Source of the DNA: Halichoerus grypus
Taxonomy: Eukaryota > Chordata > Mammalia > Carnivora > Phocidae
DNA length: 64,000 nucleotides
Assembly: GCF_964656455.1 (NCBI RefSeq)
Contig: NC_135719.1
Location: forward strand, 71,784,283 to 71,848,282
Direction: 5' to 3'
Numbering within the stretch: position 1 is the first letter of the stretch; each line of letters starts with the position of its first letter. The notes beneath the pieces are model-generated. The model did no database searches. It saw only the letters and a list, made by a program, of their open reading frames with translations, and had not been told where the DNA came from. This document shows, piece by piece, positions 49,138 to 60,835 of this stretch. The translations under genes and the position numbers were made by a program.

Positions 49138-51949
49138 AGAAATAATTTCATCAGATGAAGGAATCTGCTTATGAGACAAACTCCAAGTACTTAGGCCATG
49201 CTATGGGGAATTTGCCAAGGGAGGCCACATTTTTTTCAGGTATTTGGGGCTCAGGGGCTCAGATATAAACGTACTAACGGCATGAACTTCTACATATAGT
49301 CCTTCTACAACCCAAGCACCACTTTATGCTTATAAACTGCAGATTACAGTTACCAAAAAAATTCTTTTTTCTCAAGACGTTAGAGATCTAAATTTAACTG
49401 AGCATGCACACACGCACGTGTATACACTTGATGTCTGCCAGCGACCCCTTATTTTAAACGAGTGTCCCGAGACAGCAGACAGACGAGAGACAGAGAACAA
49501 TGCCACCATGGGAGAGGTAGTTGCCCGTCACTAGTGGTAGGTGGACACCAGGAGAGGAACTGCAGCTGCTGCTGTCGGCTGGTAGGAGGTGCTGCAGAGA
49601 CCCCCGTGGGCTCGCCTACCTTCTAGGCGCCAAATTGGTCTAGTCCCACCCCGACACGAGGAAGATGGGAACTCCTAGCTGGACTACAATGAAACCTAAT
49701 GGAAGTATTTGGCCACATTCATGAGGCGCCCCCCCGCCCCGCCACATTTCCAAGTTGATTTACCACATGAGGATGAATGGAGATTAATAACGCCTCACGG
49801 AGGTGAGGCTGCTGTTGGTGGGAGAGTCTCTCTCTTTCTCTCTCCCGAACCCATTTTGATGTGTCTCCAGGGAGGGAGCAGGACTTAACTGTGTGCCTTA
49901 GCAAATGACAGAGGACTGAAATAAAAATGGATCGTGGAAATGCATCATGACTAGTTTACTTCTCAAATACCCAGAAGTCCTGTAGGGAATATTTTCCCTT
50001 TCAATCTGATCCTGGGACAGGATGCTCGAGAGTTAGCCTGGCTTGGCTGCCTGAAAGGCACGGAGTCTTGTCTTGCTCTAGGACTGACAGCAGAAGGAGC
50101 AGCCTGGGCAGCCTCTGAACTGTGCTATGTGCCCCACTTTCTCCATCTACACACTGTAGTGCTTTAGGCTTTGGAGAGTGCAGTGTTCTTGGTAAAATGA
50201 AGTTGACCTTGAACTACTTCTGCCCGTGGCTGGAGTTCTTAGCGATGCATGGCCTTCAGTAGTTCAAATCTGGTGCCAACCACTCCCATTCAGAGAACCA
50301 CCCCAAAGTTTCTGCATCTAAGGTTCCGTGAGAAATCCAGCAGTCTATGCCCTAGGGAAAGGCTTTTTTTTTTTTTTTTTAAAGCACATTCGAGAAAGAA
50401 ACAACAGTGCTCCTTTTCTCTGCTCCTCCCACCTGGCCAGGGAGCGAGTGCTTTGCGTTTTACTCTGTGCCTCTTCTCGGCGGCTGGAGAATAGTTGACA
50501 AATGAAGCGGCAGCTCCATACAGAGCAGAATTGCGGACAGCTGCGCTGAACTTGGGCTTGCCGAGCATTTTTAGAGCCAGTGATCCTTGGCAGGAGCTGG
50601 GGAGATATTTGTTGCTGGGAAATTTCTGAGTTCACTTCTAAGTGTTCCCCTCTTTCTTCCCTTAGGGGAAGGAACGCAACAGGGGAAAGCAAATTTGTTG
50701 ACTTTCCTGACATTCCTTCATCTGCAGAGCATTAGTGGTCTGTTTGTTATGGTCCTGGTTTGCTACTGAGTCAGAGGGGAGGAAATTGGAGGTATAGGCA
50801 GAAACATTCCTTAATTTAAAAAGACAACAATGCAACCAAACCAAACCCACAGACGGAGCCTCAGGCCTGGTGCCTACTGGGCAAGACTCTAAACGAGGAC
50901 CCAAACTGCCTGCGCCCCAAGGTCGCTGAGCCCCTCTGTCACTGCGATGCATGTAGAAGCCGACAAGGGAAATTAGCATTGTGTTTTGCATCTCCCTTCA
51001 CCATCACCTCTCCTCGTGTTTCTGTCCGGTGACCTGGGAGAGCTCAGGCACCCTGATTGCCCCTGATTCTTGGAGCGCCCCTCTATGCTGTGGCTGAGTT
51101 TAGTGAGAAAGGGTGGCAGCATAAAGCACTGCAGCCCAAGCATCGGGGTTCAGGGAAACTCTCCGGCCTCAGGCCAGGGTAATTGAGACTGCTAGCCAAT
51201 CTGTGAGGGCATGTGTGTGAATTGGCCATGCTAACCTCCTGTGTTTTCTTATAGGCTGGAAACTCATTTAGGGCAGGAAACACGTCTCTATTGAAGGTAG
51301 AACTCTCAGGGCGTATTCTCTCTCCCCTCCGGTGTATGCAACTTGTCCAGGGAGAACCAGTCTCTTAGCTTCTCGTCTGGGTCACACCTGGGAACTAGAT
51401 TTGTTTGGTGCCAAGGCCCTGTCAGCGGAGATTTGGGCAACAGCCAGAGTCCCTGTCACCTTTGCCACACTTTGCAAGCTAGCGTGTGTACAGATGTCCG
51501 GGAAGTGCCTGGCACATGGTAAGTGTAGACCCATCTCTTGACCTCTGGGCACAGCGCATGGGGGACTCGCCTAAGATGATGGTTCCCCTGAGTTTGTGGA
51601 ATCCTATCACCAGAATTTGGCCTCATCTGTGTCCCTCCCACAGCTTGGATAACTGACAGCCTGGTTATTAAAGTAAATTTTGATTATGACTGGTAGGTAG
51701 GAGTCATGAGGCTACCATGCTTAGATTAACATAATTCCCTTTTTGATTAAGAGGGAAGACACGATGAAGAAAGAGTTAGAAGTTACCAGCAGGAGCTTCT
51801 CTTCGCGTTGTGAAAATAGCTTCAGTTGCTGAGAGAATTCTCCTTGAGACTCGGGGCAAATCCACGCCACAAGGAATGCTTTTGGCTGATAAGCACAATG
51901 GCAGTGTGGGGAGGGGTGATATGATTCAAGGAATCCTACGCTTGCTGTC
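49138..51949. other. Intergenic stretch, nothing recognised
   Basis: Somewhat more GC-balanced than average. It holds a T-run at about 50366-50381. No gene evidence: the open frames are short and unrelated to known proteins. Confidence 0.4.
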
Positions 51950-52125
51950 TGAAGATGTGGGTTCTTGGAACTAGGCCGTCCCTCATTAGCTGTGTAACTA
52001 GCAAGTCACAATCTCACTCAGGCTCTGTTTCCTCCTCTGTTCTATGGGGATAATAATACTTGCCCCAGCCAGTTCATGAGGTTGTTCTGAAGATCGGAAA
52101 AGATGCAGTAAAGCTTCATCTTCAT
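51950..52125 (+). repeat. MIR SINE
   Basis: TTAGCTGTGTAACTAGCAAGTCAC, TTTCCTCCTCTGTTCTATGGGGATAATAATAC and GAGGTTGTTCTGAAGATC are MIR landmarks. Confidence 0.85.
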
Positions 52126-52744
52126 GAGGCTCAAAAGTCAGCACCTGTGATGGAAGTCAAGGCTAGTGCAATTATCCTTATGACCGGGGAGATGCCAACG
52201 CAATTAAAATTCTCTCCATTTCTGGGACAGGTCATTGTTTCCTCCGTTGAGTGTAAGCTGGAGCAGCTGGTTTGCATTTCGAGGCTGTGTTGTACAGAGA
52301 CTTGTGTTTTAAGCACTAGAATTTCAAATGATGAGATTCTCCTAAAATGAGAGACATCCGGGCGATCTGGAGGGAGAGTGCGGCTGCCTCACCCCTCTCG
52401 GACTCCTGGAACTGAAAGGTGGAGGGAATCGTTTGCACTGTGCACACGGTTTCTCTACCTGTAAAAACTGTAATTGCTTTGCTTTACTGCCTCATGTCTG
52501 TGGTTGAATTCTTTTAAGGTAAATGCATGCGTGTGACCATACTGCAGTAAAACCTTTGGGAGAAAAATCTAAGGGCTCTCTGAACGAAAGGTCAGTTGTA
52601 AGGCAAAGAGCAAGATAAAAGGGGCTGCCCAGCGTGGTGGGCCAGGATGGTGGTGTTAGGTCCGGGGGCTGCTATGGAGGAAGGTACTGCTGTCTCGGTC
52701 CTAAGACCAGGAGCTCAGCAGAAAAATGTGTGTGTGTGTTTTTA
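52126..52744. other. Intergenic stretch, nothing recognised
   Basis: No gene or named repeat is seen. Confidence 0.4.
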
Positions 52745-53096
52745 AAAGCAACTTTGCAGATGTATAACAAACTGTATATATTTAGCGTGAAATTTGATGA
52801 TCATTGACAAACGTATATGCTCATGAAACCCATCACCACAATAAAGAAGACAAACATTTCCATCAGTCCTGCAAGTTCTCTCAGGCCCCTCTGTCATCCC
52901 TCCCTCCTTCTACCCTCATTCCCAGGCAACCCCTGCTCTACTTGGTGTCACTGCATGTTCATTTGGGGTCTTCTAGAATTTATACAGATGGAACAATACA
53001 GTCCCTATTCTTCTTGGAGGGGGGTTTGTCATCTTTTCCATAGCATAATGCTTTTGAGATTTGTCCGTATTTTGTGTATATCAATATTTTGCTCCA
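52745..53096 (-). repeat. Old L1M fragment, antisense, part 1
   Basis: GATGTATAACAAACTGTATATATTTAGCG, CCATCACCACAATAAAGAAGAC and CCCAGGCAACCCCTG match the reversed 3' part of an old L1M. It is interrupted by a younger L1 and probably continues at 53880. Confidence 0.8.
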
Positions 53097-53665
53097 TTTT
53101 ATTATATTTTAAATTTTATTTTATTATGTTAGTCACCATACATTACATCATTAGTTTTTGATGTAGTGTTCCATGATTCATTGTTTGCATATAACACCCA
53201 GTGCTCCATGCAGAACGTGCCCTCTTTAATACCCATCACCGGGCTAACCCATCCCCTCACCCCCTGTCCTCTAGAACCCTCAGTTTGTTTCTCAGAGTCC
53301 ATCGTCTCTCATGGTTCCTCTCCCCTTCTGATTTCTCCCCCTTCATTTTTCCCTTCCTACTATCTTCTTTTTCTTTTTAAACATATAATGTATTATTTGT
53401 TTCAGAGGTACAGGTCTGTGATTCAGCAGTCTTACACAATTCACAGCACTCACCATAGCACACACCCTCCCCGATGTCTATCACCCAGCCATCCCATCCC
53501 TCCCACCCCCCCACCACTCCAGCAACGCTTAATCCTGAGATTAAGAATTCCTCATAGCTGTGAGATAATATGATACATGTCTTTCTCTGATTGACTTATT
53601 TTGCTTAGCATAATATCCTCTAGTTCCATACACATCGTTGCAAATGGCAGCCATCAAAAAAATGG
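53097..53665 (-). mobile_element. Carnivore L1 3' UTR, 5'-truncated, antisense, nested
   Basis: The same 3' UTR as at 11.7 and 20.1 kb: TACATTACATCATTAGTTTTTGATG, ATAACACCCAGTGCTCC, GTATTATTTGTTTCAGAGG and CTTATTTTGCTTAGCATAATA, ending near the L1 word GTTGCAAATGGCA. Confidence 0.9.
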
Positions 53666-53679
53666 AAATCTTGCCCCTC

Positions 53680-53877
53680 TTTTTTTTTTAAGATTTTATT
53701 TATTTATTTGAGAGAGAGAGAAAGAGAAAGAGCACGCGAGAGAGGACAAGTGGTGGAGAGGGAGAAGCAGGCTTCCCGCTGAGCAGGGAGCCTGACGTGG
53801 GGCTCGATCCCAGGACCCTGGGATCACGACCTGAGCCCAAGGCAGACGCTTAACTGACTGAGCCACCCAGGCGCCTC
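53680..53877 (-). mobile_element. CAN-SINE, antisense
   Basis: Poly-T, AAGATTTTATTTATTTATTTGAGAG and reversed head GAGCCACCCAGGCGCCTC. It sits directly beside the young L1, within the old L1M. Confidence 0.94.
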
Positions 53878-53879
53878 AC

Positions 53880-54290
53880 CTGTATGATTTCTTAATGGTG
53901 TTTTTCACAGAATAAAAGTTTTTAATTGTGGTGAAGTAGCATCGACCCAAAAACATTTTTTAAAAATGATCCATTCTTTTTATTGTCCATCTAGGGAAAC
54001 TGTCTACCCTGAGGTCACAAAGCTTTTCTCCTTTATCATCTCTGAGAAGTTTTATAATTTTTGATTTTACTTAGAAGTCTGTGAGCCATCCCGAGGTACT
54101 ATCTGTGTGTGGTGAGAGCTAAGGGTCAGTCTTCATTTCTCCCCCCACAGGTGTCTGGTTGATACAGTACCATTTGTTGGAAAGGCTACCCTTCCCTCAC
54201 TGAATTGCCTGGGCATCTTTGTTGAAAATCAGTTGACCATATATGTGTGGGCTTTTTCTTGGTCTCTGTTCTGCACAGGGTTTATTGTAG
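53880..54290 (-). repeat. Old L1M fragment, antisense, part 2
   Basis: TTTATTGTCCATCTAGGGAAAC, ACCATTTGTTGGAAAGGCTACCC and ATCTTTGTTGAAAATCAGTTGACC are reversed L1M landmarks. Confidence 0.75.
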
Positions 54291-54569
54291 TAAACTGAGG
54301 GGAAAATGGACTATATGGAACTCATCCTTTCATGATGGAACCAGATCTCTAAAATGGCCTTTGGACAAAAAGTTTATATTTACCATTATGAAATTAATGT
54401 ATTGATTCCTAAATAAAATTAGGAAAAGAGCAAACACAGAAGAAGTGGAGGGAAAAACCCACTCATTATTTCACTCTCTGAAGAAAGCCACTCAACTTGA
54501 AAAGTGCGCGTTCATCCAATTTTTTTTCCCTTCTGTGAATATTTAAGGGATAGAATCAGAGGCAGAATT

Positions 54570-54800
54570 GCTCAATGGTTCAAAGTACAATCTGGAGTTA
54601 GATTACTTAAATTCCAATCCCAGCTCTTCCACTCCCGAGCTTTGTTATCTTGGGCAAGTAACTTAATATCGCTTGGCTTTGTTTCCCACATCTATAAAAT
54701 AAAATCTCCAACACATGCTCATGTGGTGGGGTCAGATAGCCTATGTGAGGCACTTTGTGTAGTCTCTAGAACACAATCCGTGCCTCATTCTTGGTTCTCG
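54570..54800 (+). repeat. MIR SINE, long copy
   Basis: CAATGGTTCAAAGTACAATCTGGAGTTAG start, TATCTTGGGCAAGTAACTTAATATCG core and TTTGTTTCCCACATCTATAAAAT. Confidence 0.85.
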
Positions 54801-55829
54801 CCATCATTACCTTCATTGCCACCACTGATTTTTAAACACTGTTGTTTTCTTAGAGTCAGGTGAGCAGATTGGAGCAGGGTCCATGAAGAACTAACCAAAT
54901 CTCGGGGTGTTTAGACACCAACACTGTGTTCCATGTCTAGTGAAGGCCTTGGGCCCCCTGGCAGCTGTTAGGTAGAGGGGCTGGAGGCCAGTTAGCGGGA
55001 TGTCCTCCACCCACCTAACTGTGCAGTACTGGGGGGAGTGAAGGCCGCAGGTCCTCTAAGACATGTGGTCTCTGCAGAGCTGGCTTCTGATTGTGCACAC
55101 GGCTTATTCCCTGCCACAGATATGTCAGCCTTTCAAAAGTGAGCTAATTTCATTTTTCCAGCCTGGGATAGGTTTAAGTCTTGTTACAAATACAATATGC
55201 AGTGTGAAGACGATATGCCACTGTGGGTAGGTTACAAGTATTACAATATATTCATGGAGTTCAGTTTTATTTAAAAAATTACCCAAGTATTACTAACATT
55301 AAAAAAATAAGTGTACCTATAGGTTATTTATGCCCGGGTTCACCTTTTGTTATTTTCACAGCACAGTGAGCCCCTTGCTAGATTTTGCATGCAGAAACTT
55401 CTAGTATGAGGAAGGGCAGCAAAGGCAGGATACAGCTGGGGAGTCAACTCCACGGAACAGGTGGGCCCCAGATGTCTAGACTCCCCCAAACAGGAAGAAA
55501 TACCAGGTGAAATTTCAAACTCTCCTGTTGGCCTCAGTGTTTTTGGGAAAAGATCTTGTCCTTTGTAGTATAAAGCTGCTGAAGAACCTATGTAGATTAG
55601 GAAAGATGGATGTGATCATAAACCCTTTGGAGATCTCATGGGTGTCCTGGATGTTCTCCATCGACACTGATGGACCAGCCCTGCCTTCTCCACTCTGCTC
55701 TGTGAAAGCTGACCTGCGTGGACCTCATCAGGGAGCATTGGGTTTGGTCATTGGGAGGCATCAGCGGGAGAGCAGAGGGTGGGATTTTCATTCTCCCATC
55801 TCCCTTTGGGCTCCACCCCTCCTCTGAAG
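54801..55829. other. Intergenic stretch, nothing recognised
   Basis: No gene or named repeat is seen. Confidence 0.4.
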
Positions 55830-56076
55830 GATTTTGCTTCTCTGTAGCTGTCCTCTCAGCTATGGCTGTCTCTCAGGGTTCTGGTAGCAGCTCCCCTCCT
55901 TGACCCTTCAAGTTTAGGGGAGATGGCATTCTTTCTGTAGTTGCTAGTTCTGAAATGTTGAACCATTCCCTGCTGGTTCCCTTAATCCTGCCCCAACCCC
56001 TCCAAATGGTTCCTTCATTACGCTCTCCTCAACTGGAATGCACCATCTGTTTCCTGTCAGGACCCTGACTGATACA
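55830..56076 (+). repeat. Probable old LTR 3' part
   Basis: The run TTACGCTCTCCTCAACTGGAATGCACCATCTGTTTCCTGTC to ACCCTGACTGATACA is the typical 3' end of an old mammalian ERVL-class LTR. I cannot name the subfamily. Confidence 0.45.
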
Positions 56077-56164
56077 GTGGCCAAAATAAGCTCCTCCAAG
56101 TGAGGAGAGGCAGAAAATAATAATAAGGAAGATCCTGTTATCCACTTACGGCAGCTCTCCATGT

Positions 56165-56430
56165 GCTAAACACTGTGCAAAGCCTTTTGCATGTATTCAG
56201 TAAATATGTACTTGGTGCTTACTGCAGGCTGAACGCTTGGATAGGACAGATTCTGCTCTCAAGGAGATGGCACAATTTAACTCTCCTAACAGTTTTGTTA
56301 TTGCTATCCCTACTTCAGACACGGGTAAGCTGAGTCTCAGAGTGCTTAAGTTACTTTCTTAAGGTTACCAACAAGTGAGTGCAGAGCTGCGATTTGAACC
56401 CTGGCCGTCTGATCCCGAAGCCCATGCCCT
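56165..56430 (-). repeat. MIR SINE, antisense, near full length with an insertion
   Basis: GTGCTAAACACTGTGCAAAGCC, GGGTAAGCTGAGTCTCAGAG, CAACAAGTGAGTGCAGAGC and GATTTGAACCCTGGCCGTCTG. About 60 extra bases lie near 56200-56280. Confidence 0.85.
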
Positions 56431-59400
56431 ACTTGCTCCCCCGTAGCAGTGGTTGCTCAAGCGCCCTCTCAAGTCAGCCGCTGGATGAATTCCTGGGAAC
56501 GGGGTGGTTTAGTTCTGCCTGGGGATGAGAAAAGTCCAGGAGAAGAAGCCTGGAGCCTTCGCAAGGCGAGGCCAGGGGCTGAACTGGCTTAGGGACGCCT
56601 GCGTCATGGATGGGCCGATGGAGGGCTGCGTGTGATGGGGACTGACAGATGATGACAATGCTGGCCCCGTGTAGGCTGAGCGTGAGGCATTCAGACTCTC
56701 ACTCTGGCCCTTCCCAGTTTGCCACGAGCCGACTGCTGACAGCAGGTAGAGGTAGCTCTTCCGTACAGGTCCAGGCATCTCCCTCTGAAGGGACGGGGTC
56801 ACGCATGTGTCAGAACCTGCACTAGGAGTTGGCGTTCCTTTGCAGTTTCCTGAAGGACATGCTAAGTCCAAGAGGAAGAGAAACTGCTGACATGCTTGTG
56901 GAGTCAGGACTCAATCTTTGGATCCCCCTACATTTTTCTGAGGATTGCTCATCAAATTCTGAAGAGAATGACCTTGGAGTGAACCAGCTTCCTGTGGGCC
57001 GGTCCTGCCCACAGGCAGGAATGATCTGAACGCCCACAGCAGATCCTCCAAGGGCCCCTGTCTCCCAGAACGTCCGGCCTCAGTTTTGAGGCTGGTGGGG
57101 CCAGGACACCAATCAGGGGGGTAATCGGAGAAGCTTGTTTCATTCTCTTTCATTGGCAGAGGAACCAGGTTTCTTATTTCTGGACTGACCAGTAAAATCC
57201 AACGGGCTCCTGATGAGCCCAGGCTCTCTCCTTTCCTTCCTTCCTTCCCTTTCTTCTTCTACTTCACCTTCTCTCTCTCTCTCCCTTCCTTTCTTCCTTG
57301 TCTCCTTCCTTTCCTGAACAAGCCACCTCAGCTTCCGTCATCACATTAGGTGCTGCTACTCAACGTTTGATGGGACTCCTTCATTTACATCTTTCTGTGG
57401 TACCCACATGGGTGTCCCTGAGACCTCAGCGCATCAGGCAGATAAACATCTGGCTCAGAAATGAAAAAGCCCAACCCTAAAAAGATTCAAATGAGGAAAT
57501 GATAGGGAATGGAAACATGCGCACCAGACTAGAACCTTTTCTTCTGAGGAGCGCAAAGAGACGTGGTGGTTTTATTCATGCCCATTTCCCATCTGGAATG
57601 AGCAAGTGGGGTACAATCAGGTCAACTCTATCAGCAACTGAACAACAATGATGGCAAAAAAGCTCATTTTTCATGGAACTAAAATACAGTCTGATTTTGA
57701 ACGCTTTTTGCTTCTTGGTTTTGGAAAAAGCCAGGAAGGGAGCAGGGAGTCAGGTGGTCCTACTCATTGCGGCGGCTTTTCTCCTGTTCGACAGAGCTCT
57801 GCTTACCTTTCAGTGAGCCAATGAGCTTTCCTTGAGCTCTTCCACTGTGTCCTCATATATGACCAACAGCACAGGATTTTCCATGACTCGGAGAATAACA
57901 GTCGATGATAGAAGTGAGAGGCAATTGCCAGGAATTTTTATTTGTAGGGAAATCTCTAGAGAAGCTCTTCTGCATCCCCACCCTATTCCAGGATCTATTC
58001 CATTCTGATTGGCCCAACATCCATACAACCCAGTCCAAGAAAATAGGCGAGTCTGTCCCCCAAAGGCCTTATAACTTGAAGTGAGGGAAGGTTTAGAGCT
58101 GGACGTCCATCTCCCACGCTGCCATCTGGTCCAGGCTGGGTGGTGGCCCATGAATGAAGCACCTGCAGAGTGTCAGAAGTGCCAGGACACTAATCCTGAC
58201 ATCACCTGGCACACACATAGAGCTGGGCTCCCCGGAGTTGTGAGCTCATTCCGCAGGGCGGAAAGAGGTAGATTATCTGTGTGTTTTCTGTCTAAAGATG
58301 GCTGCTCAGGCTTGACCTTGTGGAGGCTTGTTGGCTTAGGGGGAGGTGATATCACTCAGTGCTTCCTGCAGCTGCTGAAGCATGAGGAGTTGCTCCCACC
58401 CCAAGGCCCCAGAGAGGAGCTGCAGTTGAGAGCCAGTGTGTGTGGGCTTCAGGACCAAAATGTCACTGTGGTTGGGGAGGTAGGGAAAAAAACTATATTC
58501 CACATAGCAAGTGGGTTGATAGAGAACCCATGTGACCTTGAAGCAGATCCATGTCTCCTCCCTGGCCCTCTGGGGTGTGACCCATCCCCAGGCCAAGCCT
58601 GAATGTGTCTTTTGTGTCCAAGTGGTCTACATAGACCTACTGAGTTGTTCTTAGAAAAGGTCAGAAGCTCCTAAATACAGGACTGTGTTAGGGTTAAAGT
58701 GTTTTGTTTTTTAAAATTACTTTCTTATAAGTAGTGACTAAGTCCAAGATCTGACGTGCTAGAGCATCATTTTTCCCAGTTGGCTATCCACACAATCTCA
58801 GTCTGCAGAGCAGTTGGTGTGCATTAAACAAACCCCAAACAGAAATATACTCCAGTACATTTAACAAATGCTCTGCAAAGTATTTCCTTTTGGATAGGTG
58901 AACTGTACTTAGCGTATTAGAGGATCAAAATGTCCTGCTCAAGTTTGAAAAATCAAGTGTCTGTCAAATGTATTTGACCACGCCACTTTCTAGCACATCT
59001 GTTTTTTCTTATGGAATGCGGCGTTCCTTAGGCTCTTCTCCAGCACATTCTATTCTAGGTGAGAAGACAAAGCCATGCACGACTTCTCCTTTGGAAGACC
59101 TTTTTCACCTTAATTTGTGAATCATTAAGCAGACATTAACTGAATACATTTATTCATTCAACTCACTTATTCATACATATATTTAAAAAACTGTAAAATG
59201 CCTCCCGTAGTGGCAAGCCCTGAGGGATACGTGATGGTGAACGAGGCATGGTTCTTGCCTTGGAGGACCTAACAATCCAGGGAAGAGACCAAGGCCACCA
59301 GTGGAGATAAAGCAGCTAAAGATGCAGAACCTGAAGCCCAGGAGACAGATCTTGCCTGGGCCATTGGTCTGGGAGGTGTGAGCAAAGAGATGGGAGTGGT

Positions 59401-59774
59401 GGGACAACATGTAGGGTGGGAAGAAGACTGGGTCAAAGATGGAATTCCAGGAACCAAACACACTAAGGCCTGGAGAAAGGGAGAAGAGTCCATGAGAGAG
59501 AAAGGGAACAGAGAAAGAAGGCAGAAGGAAGGGTCCTCACCATTTGAGCCAGTCTGGGCTCTGAGCAACATGTTGAGGCATTGAATTACCTCCCTGGGCA
59601 GGGAGAAAGAGGAGGACTGGTGGTGTATTTGTGTGTGTCTGGGGGGGTGGGGGTACGGTGAGGGGGTGACTGGGTGAGGGGGAGGTGGCGGTGAATGAGT
59701 AGTTGGGAGGAAACTTTTGTTCACAAAGTATAAACAAATGTGTAAATTGTTTGGGAATATGACTCTAGAAGCGA
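56431..59774. other. Intergenic stretch, no gene recognised
   Basis: 57230-57300 is a (CTTC)n/CT-rich tract, 59625-59690 is G-rich, and 59145-59290 may hold an old L2/MIR-like piece. The two longest open frames of the intergenic part, 173 codons at 58081 (+) and 175 codons at 59796 (-), have no recognisable protein content and overlap low-complexity DNA in the second case. Confidence 0.4.
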
Positions 59775-59840
59775 ATGGTCTGGTGTTTAAGAGCATGAAC
59801 CATAAAATCAGACAGATCTGGGTTGAATCCTGATTCAGCT
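59775..59840 (+). repeat. MIR SINE 5' fragment
   Basis: GTCTGGTGTTTAAGAGCATGAACC, then CAGACAGATCTGGGTTGAATCCTG, matches the tRNA-like 5' part of MIR. Confidence 0.75.
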
Positions 59841-59900
59841 ACACAACCAATTTTCCTTTGAGCCCTACCCTACTCTACCCTTCCTTAATTAGCAAGTTTA

Positions 59901-60111
59901 GTTTTTAAAAAGATTTATTTATTCATTTGAGAGAGAGAGCGAGCGAGCACATGAGAGCTGGGGAGAGGGGTAGAGGGAGAGAATCTTTAAGCAGATTCTG
60001 TGCTGAGCCTGGAACCCAACATGTGGCTGGACCCCAGGCCTTGAGATCACGACCTGAGCTGAAAACAAGAGTCAGCTGCCCAAATGACTGAGCCACCCAG
60101 GCACCCCCCCC
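59901..60111 (-). mobile_element. CAN-SINE, older subtype, antisense
   Basis: AAAGATTTATTTATTCATTTGAGAG and reversed head GAGCCACCCAGGCACCCC. Duplication TAATTAGyAAGTTTA at 59886-59900 and 60112-60126. Confidence 0.95.
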
Positions 60112-60141
60112 TAATTAGTAAGTTTAAAGAGCAACTTCACT

Positions 60142-60338
60142 AGGGCTCCTGGGTGGCTCAGTCGGTTGCATCTGGTTCTTGATTTTGGCTCAGGTCATGA
60201 TCTCAGGGTAATGAGATCAAGCCCTCAGTGTGGAGCTTGCTTCGGATTCTCTCTCTCCCTCTCCCTCTGCCTCTCCCCTGCTCACACTCTCTGTCTCTCT
60301 CAAAAAGAAAAAAAAAAAAAAGGAAAAAGAAAAAAGAA
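60142..60338 (+). mobile_element. CAN-SINE, older subtype
   Basis: GGGCTCCTGGGTGGCTCAGTCGG head, TTCTTGATTTTGGCTCAGG block, CT body and long A/G-rich tail. Duplication AACTTCACT at 60133-60141 and 60340-60348. It faces the preceding SINE at 30 bases distance. Confidence 0.95.
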
Positions 60339-60624
60339 AAACTTCACTGAATCGGGGATGTAATATAAATTATGGTGACCTGCATATAAAACCTGGCACC
60401 AAATTTAGCCTTTTGGGAACATGTGTATATGAAGATATGTATTACCATCTGCACCAGAAGCCCATGCAGCAGCTGACAACTCTGACAGGAGTGGCTCTGA
60501 AGGTGGGTGAGGATTCACATTTCAAGAGGTCCTTGGAGTTGTTGCTGAATGAACTTTGTAAATCTTAATTTGGTCTCGTGGTTTTCAGTAAGATAAGAGC
60601 ATTTCTCTCCTACCTCCATTTCAG

Positions 60625-60835
60625 CGTTTGTTGAGTGCTGCATCCTTGGCAATGTCTTAGGTATGCTGCGAACGTTGTTGTTTTGGTCTTCTTCGGAGCA
60701 ACCCTGTGTGGTTGTCACTGATCCCTGGTGCTGCCCCGGTGAGGGGACTGAAGGTCAGAGAGGTTCAATGACATGTCTGAGGCATCTGGGTCATAGATTG
60801 TGAATCTGAATTTGATCCCAGGTCTGACACCAAAT
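60625..60835 (-). repeat. MIR SINE, antisense
   Basis: GTTTGTTGAGTGCTGCATCC, GGGGACTGAAGGTCAGAGAGGTTCAATGACATG and GAATTTGATCCCAGGTCTGAC match a reversed MIR. Confidence 0.8.

Noticed and set aside
58081..58602. 173-codon plus-strand open frame
   Set aside because: No recognisable domain, no splice or promoter context, and a length possible by chance in 64 kb of moderately GC-balanced DNA.
59269..59796. 175-codon minus-strand open frame, Pro/Ser/His-rich
   Set aside because: It runs through a G-rich low-complexity tract at 59625-59690. The composition follows the tract rather than a protein.
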